Part shown: positions 30,069 through 41,881 of the stretch, in pieces
Layout of the letters: the number at the start of each line of letters is the position of its first letter
How positions within the stretch are numbered: the stretch's first letter is position 1
DNA from: Archegozetes longisetosus
Lineage: Eukaryota; Arthropoda; Arachnida; Sarcoptiformes; Trhypochthoniidae
Assembly (NCBI GenBank): GCA_018873245.2
Contig: JAEMBT020000006.1
Span: 8,577,855 to 8,641,854, forward strand
Direction of reading: 5' to 3'
DNA length: 64,000 nucleotides
Translations under genes and position numbers: made by a program
Notes under the pieces: model-generated
The model's input: the letters and a program-made list of their open reading frames with translations, nothing else
Told to the model about the DNA's origin: nothing
The model's database searches: none

Positions 30069-30207
30069 CAGTCAAATCTCTCTAGTCTAAACTTGTAGTT
30101 AAGTGGTTTTTTAGAATCAATAACAATTAAGCTTTATTTTACTATGCCATTTTATGCCGGTTTCTAAAACTAGTTAAATGCATGTCAAAGTTACATAGGT
30201 TTTACTG
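30069..30207. mobile_element. CAGTAAAAC-type mariner-like MITE, copy 2
   Basis: TA, then CAGTCAAATCTCTCTAGTC at the left. At the right, ATGTCAAAGTTACATAGG then TTTTACTG, whose reverse complement begins CAGTAAAACCTATG. The interior shares TGTAGTTAAGTGGTTTTTTA and AATCAATAAC with copy 1 near 18362. The right flanking TA appears mutated to TG. Confidence 0.6.
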
Positions 30208-33200
30208 TGCTACTAAACCATGTGTAACAGCTTTGAGAGTGAGACTGTCTACAACTATTATAAATGTATTTTTGGATTCTTTCTTTACGTTCGCTGGTAA
30301 TTTGTCAGCAAATCTTAATGGAGCAATTAAATTGCAATCATACTTTATATTCGCTAATTATATGCAAAAAGCGCTTCAATGTAAATTTCATTTTCAGTTG
30401 CATTTAGTATTTAAACCAAATTGAATTGAAGCATTTATGTAAAATCATGTTTTCGATGCAGAAGTCAATATTGATCCATTGACTTCTAAGATACCATATA
30501 ATTAAATTTTAACGACATTCAAGTCAACAACTTGAAAGTTTTCAAGGAAATCTATTGAATTAGACTTTAAAAATAAAATTAGTATATTTTGGAGGTGGCG
30601 CATTAAACTGAAAATTCTGTAGTTTTCAGATACTGTCTTGGAAAATATTTTATCGGATCACTCTGCAATTTTTCAAGTCTTTATACTCAAATTAAATAAG
30701 AATCTAAATCAAAATTAATGGTCTCTTCCGTTCAAATAGTTGAAAAGATATATTGAAAAAGTTTAATTTTTAATTAAAGTTGTCAAGTGGTTTATAAAAC
30801 CGAATTTACAGTCATCTTTACTTATTCTACTTTAATCGTTCCAATAAACTGCTTGAATGCTAGTGAAAAGATTTGCGAATCAATGAAGAGTAAACAAGAT
30901 TCTGCAATGAAAAGGGTTCCATATAGGGTGAATAAGAAATATTTCTATTTGCTTATAAACTAATTACATTCAAACTCAAGTTAAAGTTGGACAAATCATT
31001 GATCGGTGAAGAGTTTTAATTTAGTCTTTGATCGTATTCTTGAATTCATTAGATCAAACGATAATATGAAATTATCAGATTCGAATTAATTTTCATTAAA
31101 TTATATGTCATGTTGATATGAGTGAAATGAATTAAATGTTCAATGAGTTCCTACATTCCTAGGGAAACAATAGATTCCCTCAATTAAAATTTATGCCAAT
31201 CCGATCGATCGTACGTTCGTTACGATTCAAATAATTGAAACTTTTGTGAAACGTGTCGTTGTTCAGTAAAATGAAAATCTGCTTAGAGTTCAAATGAACC
31301 AACAATTTCTCTTAATTACTATAACAAGACTTGTTTTGAGATTTAAGTTTTCAATTTTGTTTTAGTAAACAATAAAATTTTGATAAAAGTTTTGCTTATA
31401 AACCTTTAAGACTCTTAAAGACTAAGACTGAAAAAGGAAAGAGAATAAAGAATGAGACAATGTAAGAATAATCAGATAAAAGATTTATTGATGGATCAAA
31501 TGTATAGTATAGTAAATGAAAACATATTAAAGTATAAAACAAGTTATCACTTTAAACGTTGTCAGCACTAATTCATGTCAACATGAATCTGTGATCTATA
31601 AGAACAGCAACAAATCTAAGCAAAGATAACATTGTTATAAGGTGAAGAAAAAATAAACAGTGTTTTGTCAGTCTTGTGTCATAGTCGTGAACAAGCTATA
31701 ATCTTATTTTCCAAGATTCTGAGTATATTATTATATTCAGTCAACAAGTTCATATTTATGTTGCTCTTATGTTATGTTGTATTATATTAGGTTTAGCTGT
31801 GTTAGGTAATGTTGTGTAATTTTATGTAATGTTGTCATGTTACGCAATATTTTAGGTAAGGTTACGTTAATTTAGCTCTAGCAATTGAATAATTGAATGA
31901 GGATTCACAGGCTTTCAAAATCAGTTAAAGACACAAAAAGAGTGATTGATGAAAATGTTCCGATTTTGATCTTTTACCTGAAGTAAATATTAAACGATGC
32001 CACACTTACGGATTAGATTTTTCATTAAAGTATTAAGCAGAAATGCCGCTTTTTATTGCAACCATCTATGTATTAAGTGTTTGAGAAGGTGTATGGGGAT
32101 TTTGCTGTTGCAATCGGTTATTTAGTTTTTATGTTTCCACTTTCATCGATCGCAAAATTATATTAATAGCTAAAGATTTCAACAACCTTAAGTAAGTTGC
32201 ATTGAGCGACTCACACTTTAGACGAAGGCTCTAATGGCTAGAAAGAAGCTTTAGATGTCATAAAATTGAGCTCAACTTCAACCACATTTTATTTTACAAG
32301 TATTGAATCTGGTCAAAGCAAAAGCTAAAAGCATTCATTATAACGACTTGAAGAATGGTTCGACAAGACTATCAATAAAGACATGATCTTTCGAGTTTTC
32401 AGACAGTCATCGTTTGTCACAATTCAGTTTTTTATGACCTCTAACACTCATGAATTTTCAGCAAAACTAAGTAAACTAACAAACCATTTGTTTCACTGTC
32501 AAGTGTTGCAAAATTAAATAATAAATGTGTTGTAATGTTAGACTAATTAAACAATTCAGTTAATAGTTTGGTAAAAAAGTAGGATAGACCATCAAATACT
32601 TGTATATAAAAATGGATGTCTTCTTTTATGGTCATCAAGTAATTCAATGCTCAGACCTTAATTGTGATTGAAACCATCGGTATGTTTATAGTCCAATTAA
32701 ATAGAGTGCAAATAGTTATTGAGAGAATGTCCTCATATTTCTTTTCATACAATACACATTGCTCTTTAGTACTTACTATTTGTTACGCTTTAGTCAATCG
32801 ATTTACGACACTATAATCTTTGCTTAAAAATAGTGTTTTGCCTTATCTATGAATCAGTTTGATTCAATCAGACAATCATATAGTGAGGTATTATTGTAAA
32901 ACCAAGTCAATCTGTGTTTCGATTCAGTCTCACATCGAAATTCTTTTGAGTTTAGTTCAAAACGACCAGATTTTTATCCTGAAAATTTGTATCAAATAAA
33001 TCTTGACTTTTCTCACAAAACACAATTATTAGAATCGTTTTTGAATAGATTTTATTCTGTTTTAAAACCATAGAACCAAAACAATTGATTCGTAATTATA
33101 GCAGAATATGAAGTGTCTATTTTAAAATCGAAAACTAGATCTAACTTAGAAAAAGTTATTCAAAATTAGCAAGTAATTAGTTTTTTCAGTCATTACTCAA

Positions 33201-33265
33201 GTAGAGAAACAAAAGAAATGAAAATTTTCAGCGTACAACTGTTTGAACAGAAGTTGAAAGTATAT
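30208..33265. other. Gene-poor AT-rich region
   Basis: About 3 kb with no supported gene. The short frame at 30182-30424 overlaps the MITE end and is not protein-like. Around 31780-31870 there is a loose run of TTAGG/GTTA-like words (see rejected items). Confidence 0.5.
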
Positions 33266-34228
33266 TCATTTAAGTGAAGATAGAGTGCAATCTCTGATCT
33301 TTTGAAATATATTTTTGAGTACAGCCTGTATTTGACAGACTTTATAACAATAGACTGGAAGAGAATCAGTGAGATCAAGTGAAACCAATTGTAGGCGACT
33401 GTTTATTTGACTAAACTTGTTCATTATGTCTGAAACTTTGATTTTGCAGATCGCATCCAAAATCCAGTTCTCGTCTCTTTTGTTCCTAATACATTGAAAA
33501 AACTGTTGGCTCTTAAGCATATTATTCATAATAGTTTCTAAAGCGTTCAGAATATAGAAAACGTTATGATAACTGTTAGCATCGAAATGATAGCCATTCT
33601 TGCGAACTGTTTCTGAAAAGTGACATAGTTTATTGACCAATATATCAATTGTATTGATAGCCAACACATTCATACGACTAGAGTCTGCGAGTAATACCAA
33701 AATCAATTTTGTTCTCTCTCCCAATTGAAACTGGTTTAATCCACTCTGAGCCATGACTAAATCACTTAATCTATCGATCAATTGCAATACCTTCTTACGA
33801 GCAATTATCTGCAGACTTACATAAACTCCTAAATGATTTCTATTGTCTCTGGTTAGTATTAACCAAACTGTTTTTAGTGATTGTCGCACCAGTTGCGGAC
33901 TAATTGATTCATTATGACTTTCATTTAATACATATTTTATTAATTGTTCAAACTGTACAACTATCGCTTCCCTGTCTGCTTTACTAAACTTGTAATTTAT
34001 CGAATCAAATAGACACTTCAAACCAATTGCTTTCATGTTATAGAGATAGTTCAAATGATCGTACTTCTTCTGCAGTGAGTTCAATACTTTCAGTGGTTTG
34101 TTGTCGATCGAAATCTTATTTAAATTCATTTGGTTATTATTATTATTATTATCGTTGTTATTGTTATTATTATTACTATTGTTATTAGTTAGCACTTCAG
34201 TAAACGATGTGTTAATTGGCTGATACAT
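33266..34228 (-). CDS. Unrecognised intronless gene, 320 aa, helical
   Basis: A single long open frame starts at ATG 34228 and ends at TGA 33266. After MYQPINTSFTEVLT comes an asparagine tract of about 20 residues coded mostly by AAT/AAC runs, then about 265 residues of balanced composition. That part is predominantly helical, with heptad-like leucines: KVLNSLQKKYDHLNYLY, LIKYVLNESHNES, LKTVWLILTRDNRNHLG, KLILVLLADSSRMNVLAINT, FYILNALETIMNN. No signal peptide or transmembrane segment. The overall look is of an all-helical HEAT/MIF4G-like repeat protein, but I cannot match it to any family, and that comparison is only a guess. The length of the open frame in AT-rich DNA makes chance unlikely. 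Confidence 0.6.
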   Translation of the reverse strand: MYQPINTSFTEVLTNNNSNNNNNNNDNNNNNNQMNLNKISIDNKPLKVLNSLQKKYDHLNYLYNMKAIGLKCLFDSINYKFSKADREAIVVQFEQLIKYVLNESHNESISPQLVRQSLKTVWLILTRDNRNHLGVYVSLQIIARKKVLQLIDRLSDLVMAQSGLNQFQLGERTKLILVLLADSSRMNVLAINTIDILVNKLCHFSETVRKNGYHFDANSYHNVFYILNALETIMNNMLKSQQFFQCIRNKRDENWILDAICKIKVSDIMNKFSQINSRLQLVSLDLTDSLPVYCYKVCQIQAVLKNIFQKIRDCTLSSLK

Positions 34229-34333
34229 TGGTAAACATTTATGGTAATCGTCTTCAAGTACTTAAAATGGATTCTAAACTCATCACAAATATAACGCTTA
34301 TCTGTAGTCGACTTTTATCTAATAGAATCTAAT

Positions 34334-34481
34334 AGAAAACACAATGAAGTTTATGTTGTTTTTATCTGTAGTTAAGTAGTTTTTGCAAAACAACATAAAA
34401 ATCCTATAGAAAAACACTATTCGATTTTTATTGGCTATCATAACAACTTAACTACATGTCAAAGTTAGGCAAGTTTTACTG
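34334..34481. mobile_element. CAGTAAAAC-type mariner-like MITE, copy 3
   Basis: The right end is clear: reverse complement CAGTAAAACTTGCCTAAC then TTTGACATGTAGTTAAG, followed by TA (34482-34483). The left end is decayed (TCTGTAGTTAAGTAG visible), so its coordinate is approximate. It shares TTTTGCAAAA and CCTATAG interior words with copy 1. The microsatellite begins directly after it. Confidence 0.5.
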
Positions 34482-34486
34482 TATTT

Positions 34487-34488
<2 letters not shown>

Positions 34489-34537
<49 letters not shown>

Positions 34538-34580
34538 ACTCACTCACTCACTCTCACTCTCAATCACTCACCCACTCAAT
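34489..34580. repeat. (CT)n then (CACT)n microsatellite
   Basis: About 22 uninterrupted CT units (34489-34532) pass into CACT units and a degenerate CACTCAAT tail. A simple-sequence repeat of no assigned function. Confidence 0.95.
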
Positions 34581-35267
34581 AAAATACTTTCACTAACAAT
34601 AAAAGGTTTTCAAAAGGTCTATTTGAGAACTTTAAGAATATGTTGATTGAATGAGTCAATTTACAAGAGAAATGGTAATAAATAGAAATGCAAAAATAGT
34701 AAATTAAACCAACTGAAAGTTCATGACTGAAATAATAATAATTTAAAAATAATTGTAACAGATCGAGCTTTTAACTAATAAGATAAAACATTTCTCTCCT
34801 AGATAATTGATGATCCTTCGATTCCCATTAACTTAGAACCTATTGGACCAAAAATGATCACTTGAATCGCCGGAATCATGCTTTCAATTCATTGATGTGA
34901 ATCAACAAAAGTACCGATTTTAAAGCTTAGAGCTTGAATCAAGCCTTCGTTTCCGTTAGTCAGTCAATACTTTTTTATCCAAGATCTCCAACCAGTGAGT
35001 CTTTAAAACAAGCCCTCTAGTTATACAGTAGTCTATTCTTCATCCTTACATATAAAGTTATCTTATCTCCCAATGAATTTTGTTTTGAGCGATGGCTCAA
35101 TTTTTTTATCCCCAAATATGATGTCTAACTTGTGAGTATCTGTAAAAGAACGCTTCTAAAATAACTAAGATTTACATAACTTTTGGGAAATTTTCCTAAA
35201 ATGACATGACTAAAGTACTTAACGTTCCAACGTTTTGATGTATTCTTAGAACAAAGTCTCTATAGAG
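34581..35267. other. AT-rich spacer
   Basis: About 690 bp between the microsatellite and the palindromic element. No gene, RNA or repeat seen. Confidence 0.5.
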
Positions 35268-35269
35268 TA

Positions 35270-35871
35270 CAGTCAAACTGAGTATGTGTTGGCTATCAGT
35301 ATTAAATCATTTTTGAATCATTTCTGATAAAATACAATTTTGTTTGCTTTTCAAAAGTTGGAACATAAGTAAATAAGTTTGAAAAGTGACTACTTTTTAG
35401 ATACTTTAGACTAACTTGGCACTTTAAAGTCATTAATAGGCATAATTTGTCTTAGTTCGTGTTTTCTTGTTATTATTTTGCTTAATTAATTTATTTAAAA
35501 TGAAATTTCTAAACGGTATGGACTGGAGACAGAAACAACCTATTCATGAAATTGAAAGGAATCTGTTATTATTAAATCATGGAGGCATGGTTTCGCGAAT
35601 AGATTGGCTGCGTTTCCAGTCCATATTGTTCAGGATTTCCATTTTAAATAAATTAATTGAGCAAAGCAATAAAAGCACATCTACCAAAACAAATTATGCC
35701 TATTAATGACTTTAAAGTGCCAAGTTTAGTCTAAAGTATCTAAAAAGTAGTCACTTTTCAAACTTATTTACTTATGTTCCAACTTTTGAAAAGCAAACAA
35801 AATTGTATTTTATCAGAAATGATTCAAAAAATGATTTAATACTGATAGCCAACACATACCCAGTTTGACTG
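35270..35871. mobile_element. 602-bp near-perfect palindromic Tc1/mariner-type element
   Basis: TA dinucleotides (35268-35269 and 35872-35873) flank a sequence starting CAGTCAAACTG and ending CAGTTTGACTG. The outer about 180 bp on each side are almost identical inverted copies, and the symmetry continues, with more mismatches, to the centre near 35571. Each arm, read inward, encodes a similar start: left MKFLNGMDWRQKQPIHE, right MEILNNMDWKRSQSIRE. The element thus looks like two inverted copies of the 5' end of one transposon (TIR, leader, first transposase codons). The 79-codon frame at 35467-35706 crosses the centre and is a by-product. No catalytic domain, so non-autonomous. Confidence 0.8.
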
Positions 35872-35896
35872 TACTATTCTAAACTATTTTGCTTTG

Positions 35897-36345
35897 TTAA
35901 ACCGTCAACTTAGAGCTGTCCACTTCAATTTTCGTCAAAAAAATCTTAATTTCTTTACTGAAGACAACTTCTTTATTATTTTGATGTCGAAACCTCATAA
36001 ATAGGACTTCAGTTTTAAGTGGTAGCTTAATATTTGACTTTATGTGATCATTGAGCGAATTTATCGAACTGTTTTGCTTGAAAGATGCCTCATTCAGATT
36101 TTCTCTTAAGAAGAGACACACTCAAAAACCAAATAGTCCTTCATATCAATCAGAAGTGATCCAGTACCATTGAATGCTTCTATCAATATATGAGATATTG
36201 AGAAACTATAGAATATTCTGTATTGCAATCGATGCAAATTACAAATCGAGTTGAGCAAAAAACAATGTGCGTCACGGGCAAGTTGACATAACAACAGTCT
36301 TCTCTTGTTGCCACCACGCATTAAGTTTTCAACTGTTCAAGTATT
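35897..36345 (-). pseudogene. Copy A of a diverged two-copy repeat with broken coding frame
   Basis: On the minus strand a frame from ATG 36321 (MRGGNKRRLLLCQLARDAHC and on) runs about 70 codons. It then needs a one-base shift to continue for about 70 more (LFLRENLNEASFKQNSS...) to a stop near 35897. The first part is homologous to 40520-40770 at DNA and protein level (shared CNL..L.YRI.Y.F.I pattern). I do not recognise the family. It may be a decayed gene or a fragment of a transposon. Confidence 0.4.
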
Positions 36346-39300
36346 TAATTATGTCTTCAGATAACAATTAAGCTCTATAATTTATTTAAGAATCTGTTTA
36401 CAAGGCAAAAGTCTTATATCAATTACTAGACCTATATGATACAAACATCCCAAAAATTGTTTGAATTTTCAATCCTTTAGCCCTAGTTTTACATTGAATA
36501 AGTTTGGAATGTTGCTCATGTGAAATCACTCGAATCAATCGAAAGATGTTTGCGTTATTTGTACATTCAAAATAGTACAGATTTTCTAATTCTTATCAGT
36601 TAAACTTAAGTTTCTAAAATAAATTCACATCAATTCACTTCGAAAGGGTAGAATCAAAAAGAAAGAAAGAATTTGTTTGAGTAATAAATTAAAAGCAATT
36701 TAAGAGACGAACATTGATTTAAAGTATCGTAAAATTTAGTGTGATTTGGTAGAACTAACAGTTGATAGAGTAATCGTGGCAGTACTTTTATACAGTACAA
36801 GTTCTAAAATTATTTTATGCATAATAAGTAATCGAATACTTGAATAATAATTATTTTGAACGATAAGTGAAGTCATGATTACTTAGTTTGAAAATGAAAA
36901 CATTGGCCTTATTGAGCGAGGCAATACTATGGTTAGCTTGTAAATGGAATATAGTTTTACAGTATATCAAATAACTAATGGAAGCTAGCATTTTATCGAG
37001 ATTAAATAACTCTTCATCAAATTAAACAGCTCTCTAACTTTCAGCTGAATATACTATATTCAGTAATAAGATTATCAATAATATATCGGAAATTTTTTAA
37101 CGTGCAAGTCAATTTTTCTCCATAACATAAAAACTCATACTCTATCATAAGCAAGCAGGTAAACATAAAAAGTTCATTTAAAACTTATTGTCAATTTTTT
37201 GTATAGGCTCAAATTAAAGCATGACTCCCTAATGAATAAGAAATTTACTTAAAAAGCTTAGACGTCTCGTTCATGATCCTATCTTTCATATACTGAATAA
37301 ATATTGTTCTTTAATTATTGCCTCTCTAACATATTATCTCATACTACTTATTTTTCTTAATACTATGTTTATGTGTTTTTGATAATTTTTGAACATTCAT
37401 CAATTCTAGTTTAGTAGATTCTATGCCTTTCAGGGAATGAACAATGAATAGAATTTTTATCGGTGATATTTTTTATTAGGAATTTGTCAGTAAAATGTGA
37501 CTAGATTTACTTTTTGAAACTCAGTTTTAACTATATTTCTGATTATATGGTTCATCATAGTATTGAATAGTTTTCAAGCGTAAGAATCTATTAAACGATA
37601 GATTTTGTACTTGTATACAACGTTCGCGATTACATCCATTGTTGCTCTCAGAAGTGATATTAGCGAAACCAATAACCAGACCAACTAGTCTCATGAATAA
37701 TCCAAAATGTACTAATATATATGATTTCATTGATGGGTTTCATTGTCAAATACATCAATTTTCACATGTAGGACATTTGACTTGAAGCATTAGAGCTGAC
37801 AATTCTCGCTTTTGTTGTGTATCAACTCAGATAGTCAGATAGTGTAATCAATTTTTTCGTATCTTATATGTTTGATTCGAACAGTGGTTCGGATGAAAGA
37901 GAAATGAAAAGTGAAACCGAGCATAAATATATTGATTGTAAATAAAATATGAATTCATGCAAGTAAACTAAGACTCAAATGTATGCAAATAAGTGAATAT
38001 GCTCTCGTTGAGTCGAAAAATATTAGATAAATATAGAAAACTTATTTTTGCTTCTATTCAGAGCAATTTATGGTTTGAAACGTGAAATTCAAGATAAATC
38101 AAAACTATTGACTTCGGTAATATATTGTTTCCTATGAGATTTGATACGAACGATGAGAAAGTCAAAGTCAACTCATCTCTTCCAAAATTTGATTTAAAAC
38201 TGATTTACATATATATAGGATTGTGACCAAGTGTTTCAAAAGAGGTGTTCTTTCACCAGTGTGATGACCAGAAACAAACAGTCGCGCAAAACTTCGTTCA
38301 TTGAAGTTTTCAATCAGAATAAGCAAAGGTTATTGATTACAGATAATTTAAGAAGTTGAGTCCTTTGGTTTGCACTGGTTTATCCAACGATAATTTGATT
38401 TTTTACGAAGATTTACAGAAACTGGACGGGTTTTTCATAAAAAACAGTAAGTTACTTTCGAAATGGAATCCGATTATATGTTATAGTTTGAATGATTGAA
38501 AAGTTTGAAATTTAAATTATTCTACTTTTTCGATGATTCTTAGTAAGACTAGACTCTGTATACCATCCCTTGGGTTTCCAACTGATTTCCTTCTTTCAAA
38601 TAGATTTTCCTAAACTAATAATATAAGATTTATGAAAGCATTTTAGGCTCAAAGTTATGTTAAATGGGCTCAGAATTAATTTGCTCAACATTTAATTAAG
38701 AGAAGTGCATCAAAGCTAATCATTCCATCTGAAGATGAGCTCTTACTTATTTTTACATATTTTTGATAAATTGTGCTTATTCTTTGTTCAGTTAAATAAG
38801 CCTTTAGAGAACAAAAAATACTTTTCTATCATTAATGTATATAATGTCTGAGAATAAAATAATAAATATTAACTAAGAAAGCAATTATTCTAAAAGCTAC
38901 TAAAGTGATGTACTACTTGACTTTTAAAATAAAGTAATGAATCAGATATTTTTAGATATAAAAGAACTAATTCCGATTCTCTTTCTCAAAACACTAATTC
39001 CCTCATAATTGATGAGTGAAGAGATTAAGTTTCAGCCTCATAAGCTTAGGAGAAAAAAATATTCAGGTTTCCAATTTTAAGAATTTAAAATCTTTGTCAG
39101 ATATCACATTACTTGTTGAAACAGTTTGCAAATACGTAAATAATTGAGTGATGAATTGGGTTTGTTTGTGGTTGATCATCTGAAAAGCAAAGATCCAAAC
39201 AATGCATGCTTTGCTATCGCAAACTTATTACGACATTGACAGGCGTTTTGGGATTCAATATTAATGTGCCGTTGTGTTAGACTTGTTTCTCATTTATGTT

Positions 39301-40519
39301 TTTATTGCATTCATACATCATGTATTGACATTTATTGTATACATTCACGTAACCAATAAATAAAGTTTTGGTTCAAGTCAGCAATGGTTGTAAGAAATAG
39401 ATGAAGAATCCGCTATAAGTTCCAAATCAATACAAATAATTTACAAATGGCAATACATTTTGCCATAAATAGTTAAGTTTGAGCTTTAGATGGAACAACA
39501 GTGAGTTGAGGCTAGTTGTTAGTTATTTTTACTTAATCATCAGTTATTGTATAAATAGTATGAAAGCTCTCTCCATCATAAAGCATTCAAGCATTTGGTT
39601 GTGTGGTTGAGTGCATATAAAAGTGGACTGAATAATAATAATGATCTTTCTCTAAAAGCTCAAAGTTGTCCATTCAAACAGTAATAACTACTTGGTGAGA
39701 GTATATTGAAATAAATTTCGCTTTTTATTTCAATCAATAGCTACATTTTGATTATAATACTGTATCGCAAGACATGGTTTGCGATAAAGAGCAGTTCAAA
39801 CTTTATTCTGTGTTTATACCATTCTGAATTAGATCTATATTTGCAATTCGATGATATAACGTGTATATTGAAAGTCATTTTACTCGAAAGACATCTTTTA
39901 TGATTATAAGTAGAGTTCCGTTTGGCGCATATAAAAACATGCGTTTGGGTTTATCTCCTGTGAGAACAGTTTTATTCAATCGAACAAAGCACCATCAGCT
40001 AAGTTATGTTTGTCCTTTAAAAATATGTAAACTCACACAAATTGATCTATTAAAGTATTGTACAAATATTTAAATAAATGAACTAAAAATTTTCATATCA
40101 CTTCAAATAAGTGCATCATTTGAATGATAAGTTCAACTAAGAGTTATACGCAACATCAAAATAAGTTTAAGAGCTCAAATTATTTTCTATTAATAGATAT
40201 TAGATAAAAACTTGACTGTTTTATTGTGAAAACTGCTTCTCATTGTTTGTTCACGAGTAAGTTATCAGTTTTTAATCAAAGCTAAGCAAACTGTATTGAT
40301 TAATAGGGGTTTGTTCACGATTTGTTACCTTAATTTTATTAATTTTTGCTTTCTATTCAACTGCTGTTTAATACTTAGTTATACAAATATATTTAAAGTA
40401 AGATCTAAACCGTCCTACCAAGTTTAATTAAAAGACTCTGGTAAGAACTTCAAACATGTGTTTTAATTAAGTGAAAATATTTTTTATTCAAACATGTTCA
40501 CTTTTCGTCTGCAACTTTC
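36346..40519. other. Gene-poor AT-rich region
   Basis: About 4.2 kb without supported genes, RNAs or obvious repeats. Short frames at 37527-37730 (-) and 39861-40073 (+) show no family resemblance. Confidence 0.5.
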
Positions 40520-40770
40520 TATACACTCGTAACTTGATAATCCCTTATAGCAAAATAAGGGTATTGTCATTGGATGGTTCCCACCAGATCATAATAAAGG
40601 CAGTATTAAGAACTTGTAGAGTATTCGATATAGTAAGACAAGCAAATTGCAAGTTAAATTTGGCAACAAATTAACGTCCATCGCAAGAAAGTTGACATAG
40701 TAACCACCTTTTTCTTGCTGCTATTGCGGATTATTAAGTTTTCAATTGTGCAAAAAACTTCATATTAGCA
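40520..40770 (-). pseudogene. Copy B of the diverged two-copy repeat
   Basis: Matches 36130-36345 in the same orientation, with many substitutions and small indels: AAGTTGACATA, then a TTCTTG/TCTTG block, then ATTAAGTTTTCAA in both. On the minus strand it yields VNFLAMDVNLLPNLTCNLLV then LYRILYKFLI, parallel to copy A, and then a stop. The ancient duplicate is broken in its frame. The plus-strand frame 40471-40674 is an artefact. Confidence 0.4.
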
Positions 40771-40929
40771 TACAGTCGAACTGAACGGTAATACTGATAA
40801 GACATCAATTTTGAGAAAAGTCTATCAAAATATTAATCATAATAATCCTCATTATTGATGAATGAATCTAACAATGATCCCATAAACAGCGTTTATGTTT
40901 GTAGTGTTTTTTGTAATTAAAGTATGCCT

Positions 40930-41075
40930 TAGTATGTTAGTCAAATTAATCAAATAAGCAAACTAAATCACATTTTCGATACCTTTTATGAAATTCGTTC
41001 TTAAGCAATTGAATTAACGCTTAAACAATTATTGGGATGTCAATTAGGTTATTTGATTAATTTGACTAACATACT
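40930..41075. repeat. Hairpin element with 27-bp perfect inverted ends
   Basis: AGTATGTTAGTCAAATTAAT followed by CAAATAA at 40930 reappears as its exact reverse complement ending at 41075, with about 92 bp between. It probably represents a very small MITE. It abuts the mariner-like remnant at 41094. Confidence 0.6.
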
Positions 41076-41093
41076 GAAGACATGTTTTAATTA

Positions 41094-41879
41094 TCGAGTA
41101 TTCGCTATAAAAGTATCTCTAAGATTTACAGTTAAATCATTTAAGTCAATCATTTTTAAAAACACGATGTCTGCATTGACTGGTTGGTAAACTTTAGAAA
41201 TGCTAATTTCAACTTTTGTTCTTTCTATTTGTATAAGTAATTAAGAAAATAGTGTTTAAAGAGAAAAAATCGATTAAACTAAATGTTGCAAATGTTTTCC
41301 TTCACATTCCAAACAGGCCTTAACCCGTTTGATCGTATTACTAGGTGTATTTATGAACATCTCAGGAGCTATTTTTTAAAATTTTATCTTCAATGTTGAT
41401 TTTCAATTCTTCCAAGTTTTGAAGGTTTGAAATATAAACTCTTTCTTTCAGATGGCTTCAAAAAGGTTATCCGGACTAGTCAAGTCAAGAGACTGGGTCA
41501 TTCAGTCACACTTTCAAGATATTGATTGCTCTTAGATATTAACCGGTCAGCAGAATAGTTTTCTAATAGGAAAGCGCTATTTTTGGCTAAGCCTCGAATA
41601 CACTTATCTGTAGGACCAACTCTTTTAAATTCTTTAAAAAAAATTGCTCACGAACGGCTCTGTGAGATTTCATTTTCAAAAAGATGTTCACAATAAAAAC
41701 TCTTTCATTTGTTTTATACACTATTTTCAGTGTTTATTTGATTTATGTGTGAACTTAATCTATAAAAAGTTTTAAATCGGACTCAATTATTCACATCGTT
41801 ATTCATAATTTTTTATCAAGACCACTCAAGAAAAAATTGTTGATATACTTTTGGAGATACTTTTATAGCGAATACCCGA
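41094..41879 (-). mobile_element. Decayed Tc1/mariner-like transposon, 786 bp
   Basis: Imperfect TIRs of about 27 bp (TATTCGCTATAAAAGTATCT shared by both ends) are flanked by TA on each side (41092-41093, 41880-41881). The minus strand contains a broken transposase C-terminus. With stops and shifts it reads APEMFINTPSNTIKRVKACL then ECEGKHLQHL, similar to the end of mariner/IS630-type transposases ('...R.CIE..GGHF.HLL'). Short, stop-ridden and internally deleted, so inactive. Confidence 0.65.
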
Positions 41880-41881
41880 TA

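Noticed and set aside
31780-31870. TTAGG-like words suggesting an interstitial telomere repeat
   Set aside because: The words are irregular and mixed with GTTA and ATGTTG; there is no true tandem TTAGG array.
33266-34228. Assignment of the 320-aa protein to the MIF4G/PAIP family
   Set aside because: Only general helical character matches; no diagnostic motif aligns, so it is left unnamed.
35467-35706. 79-codon frame as an independent gene
   Set aside because: It crosses the centre of the palindromic element and is explained by the duplicated transposase start plus run-on.
40471-40674. 67-codon plus-strand frame
   Set aside because: It lies antisense to the repeat copy homologous to 35897-36345, and the homology follows the minus strand.
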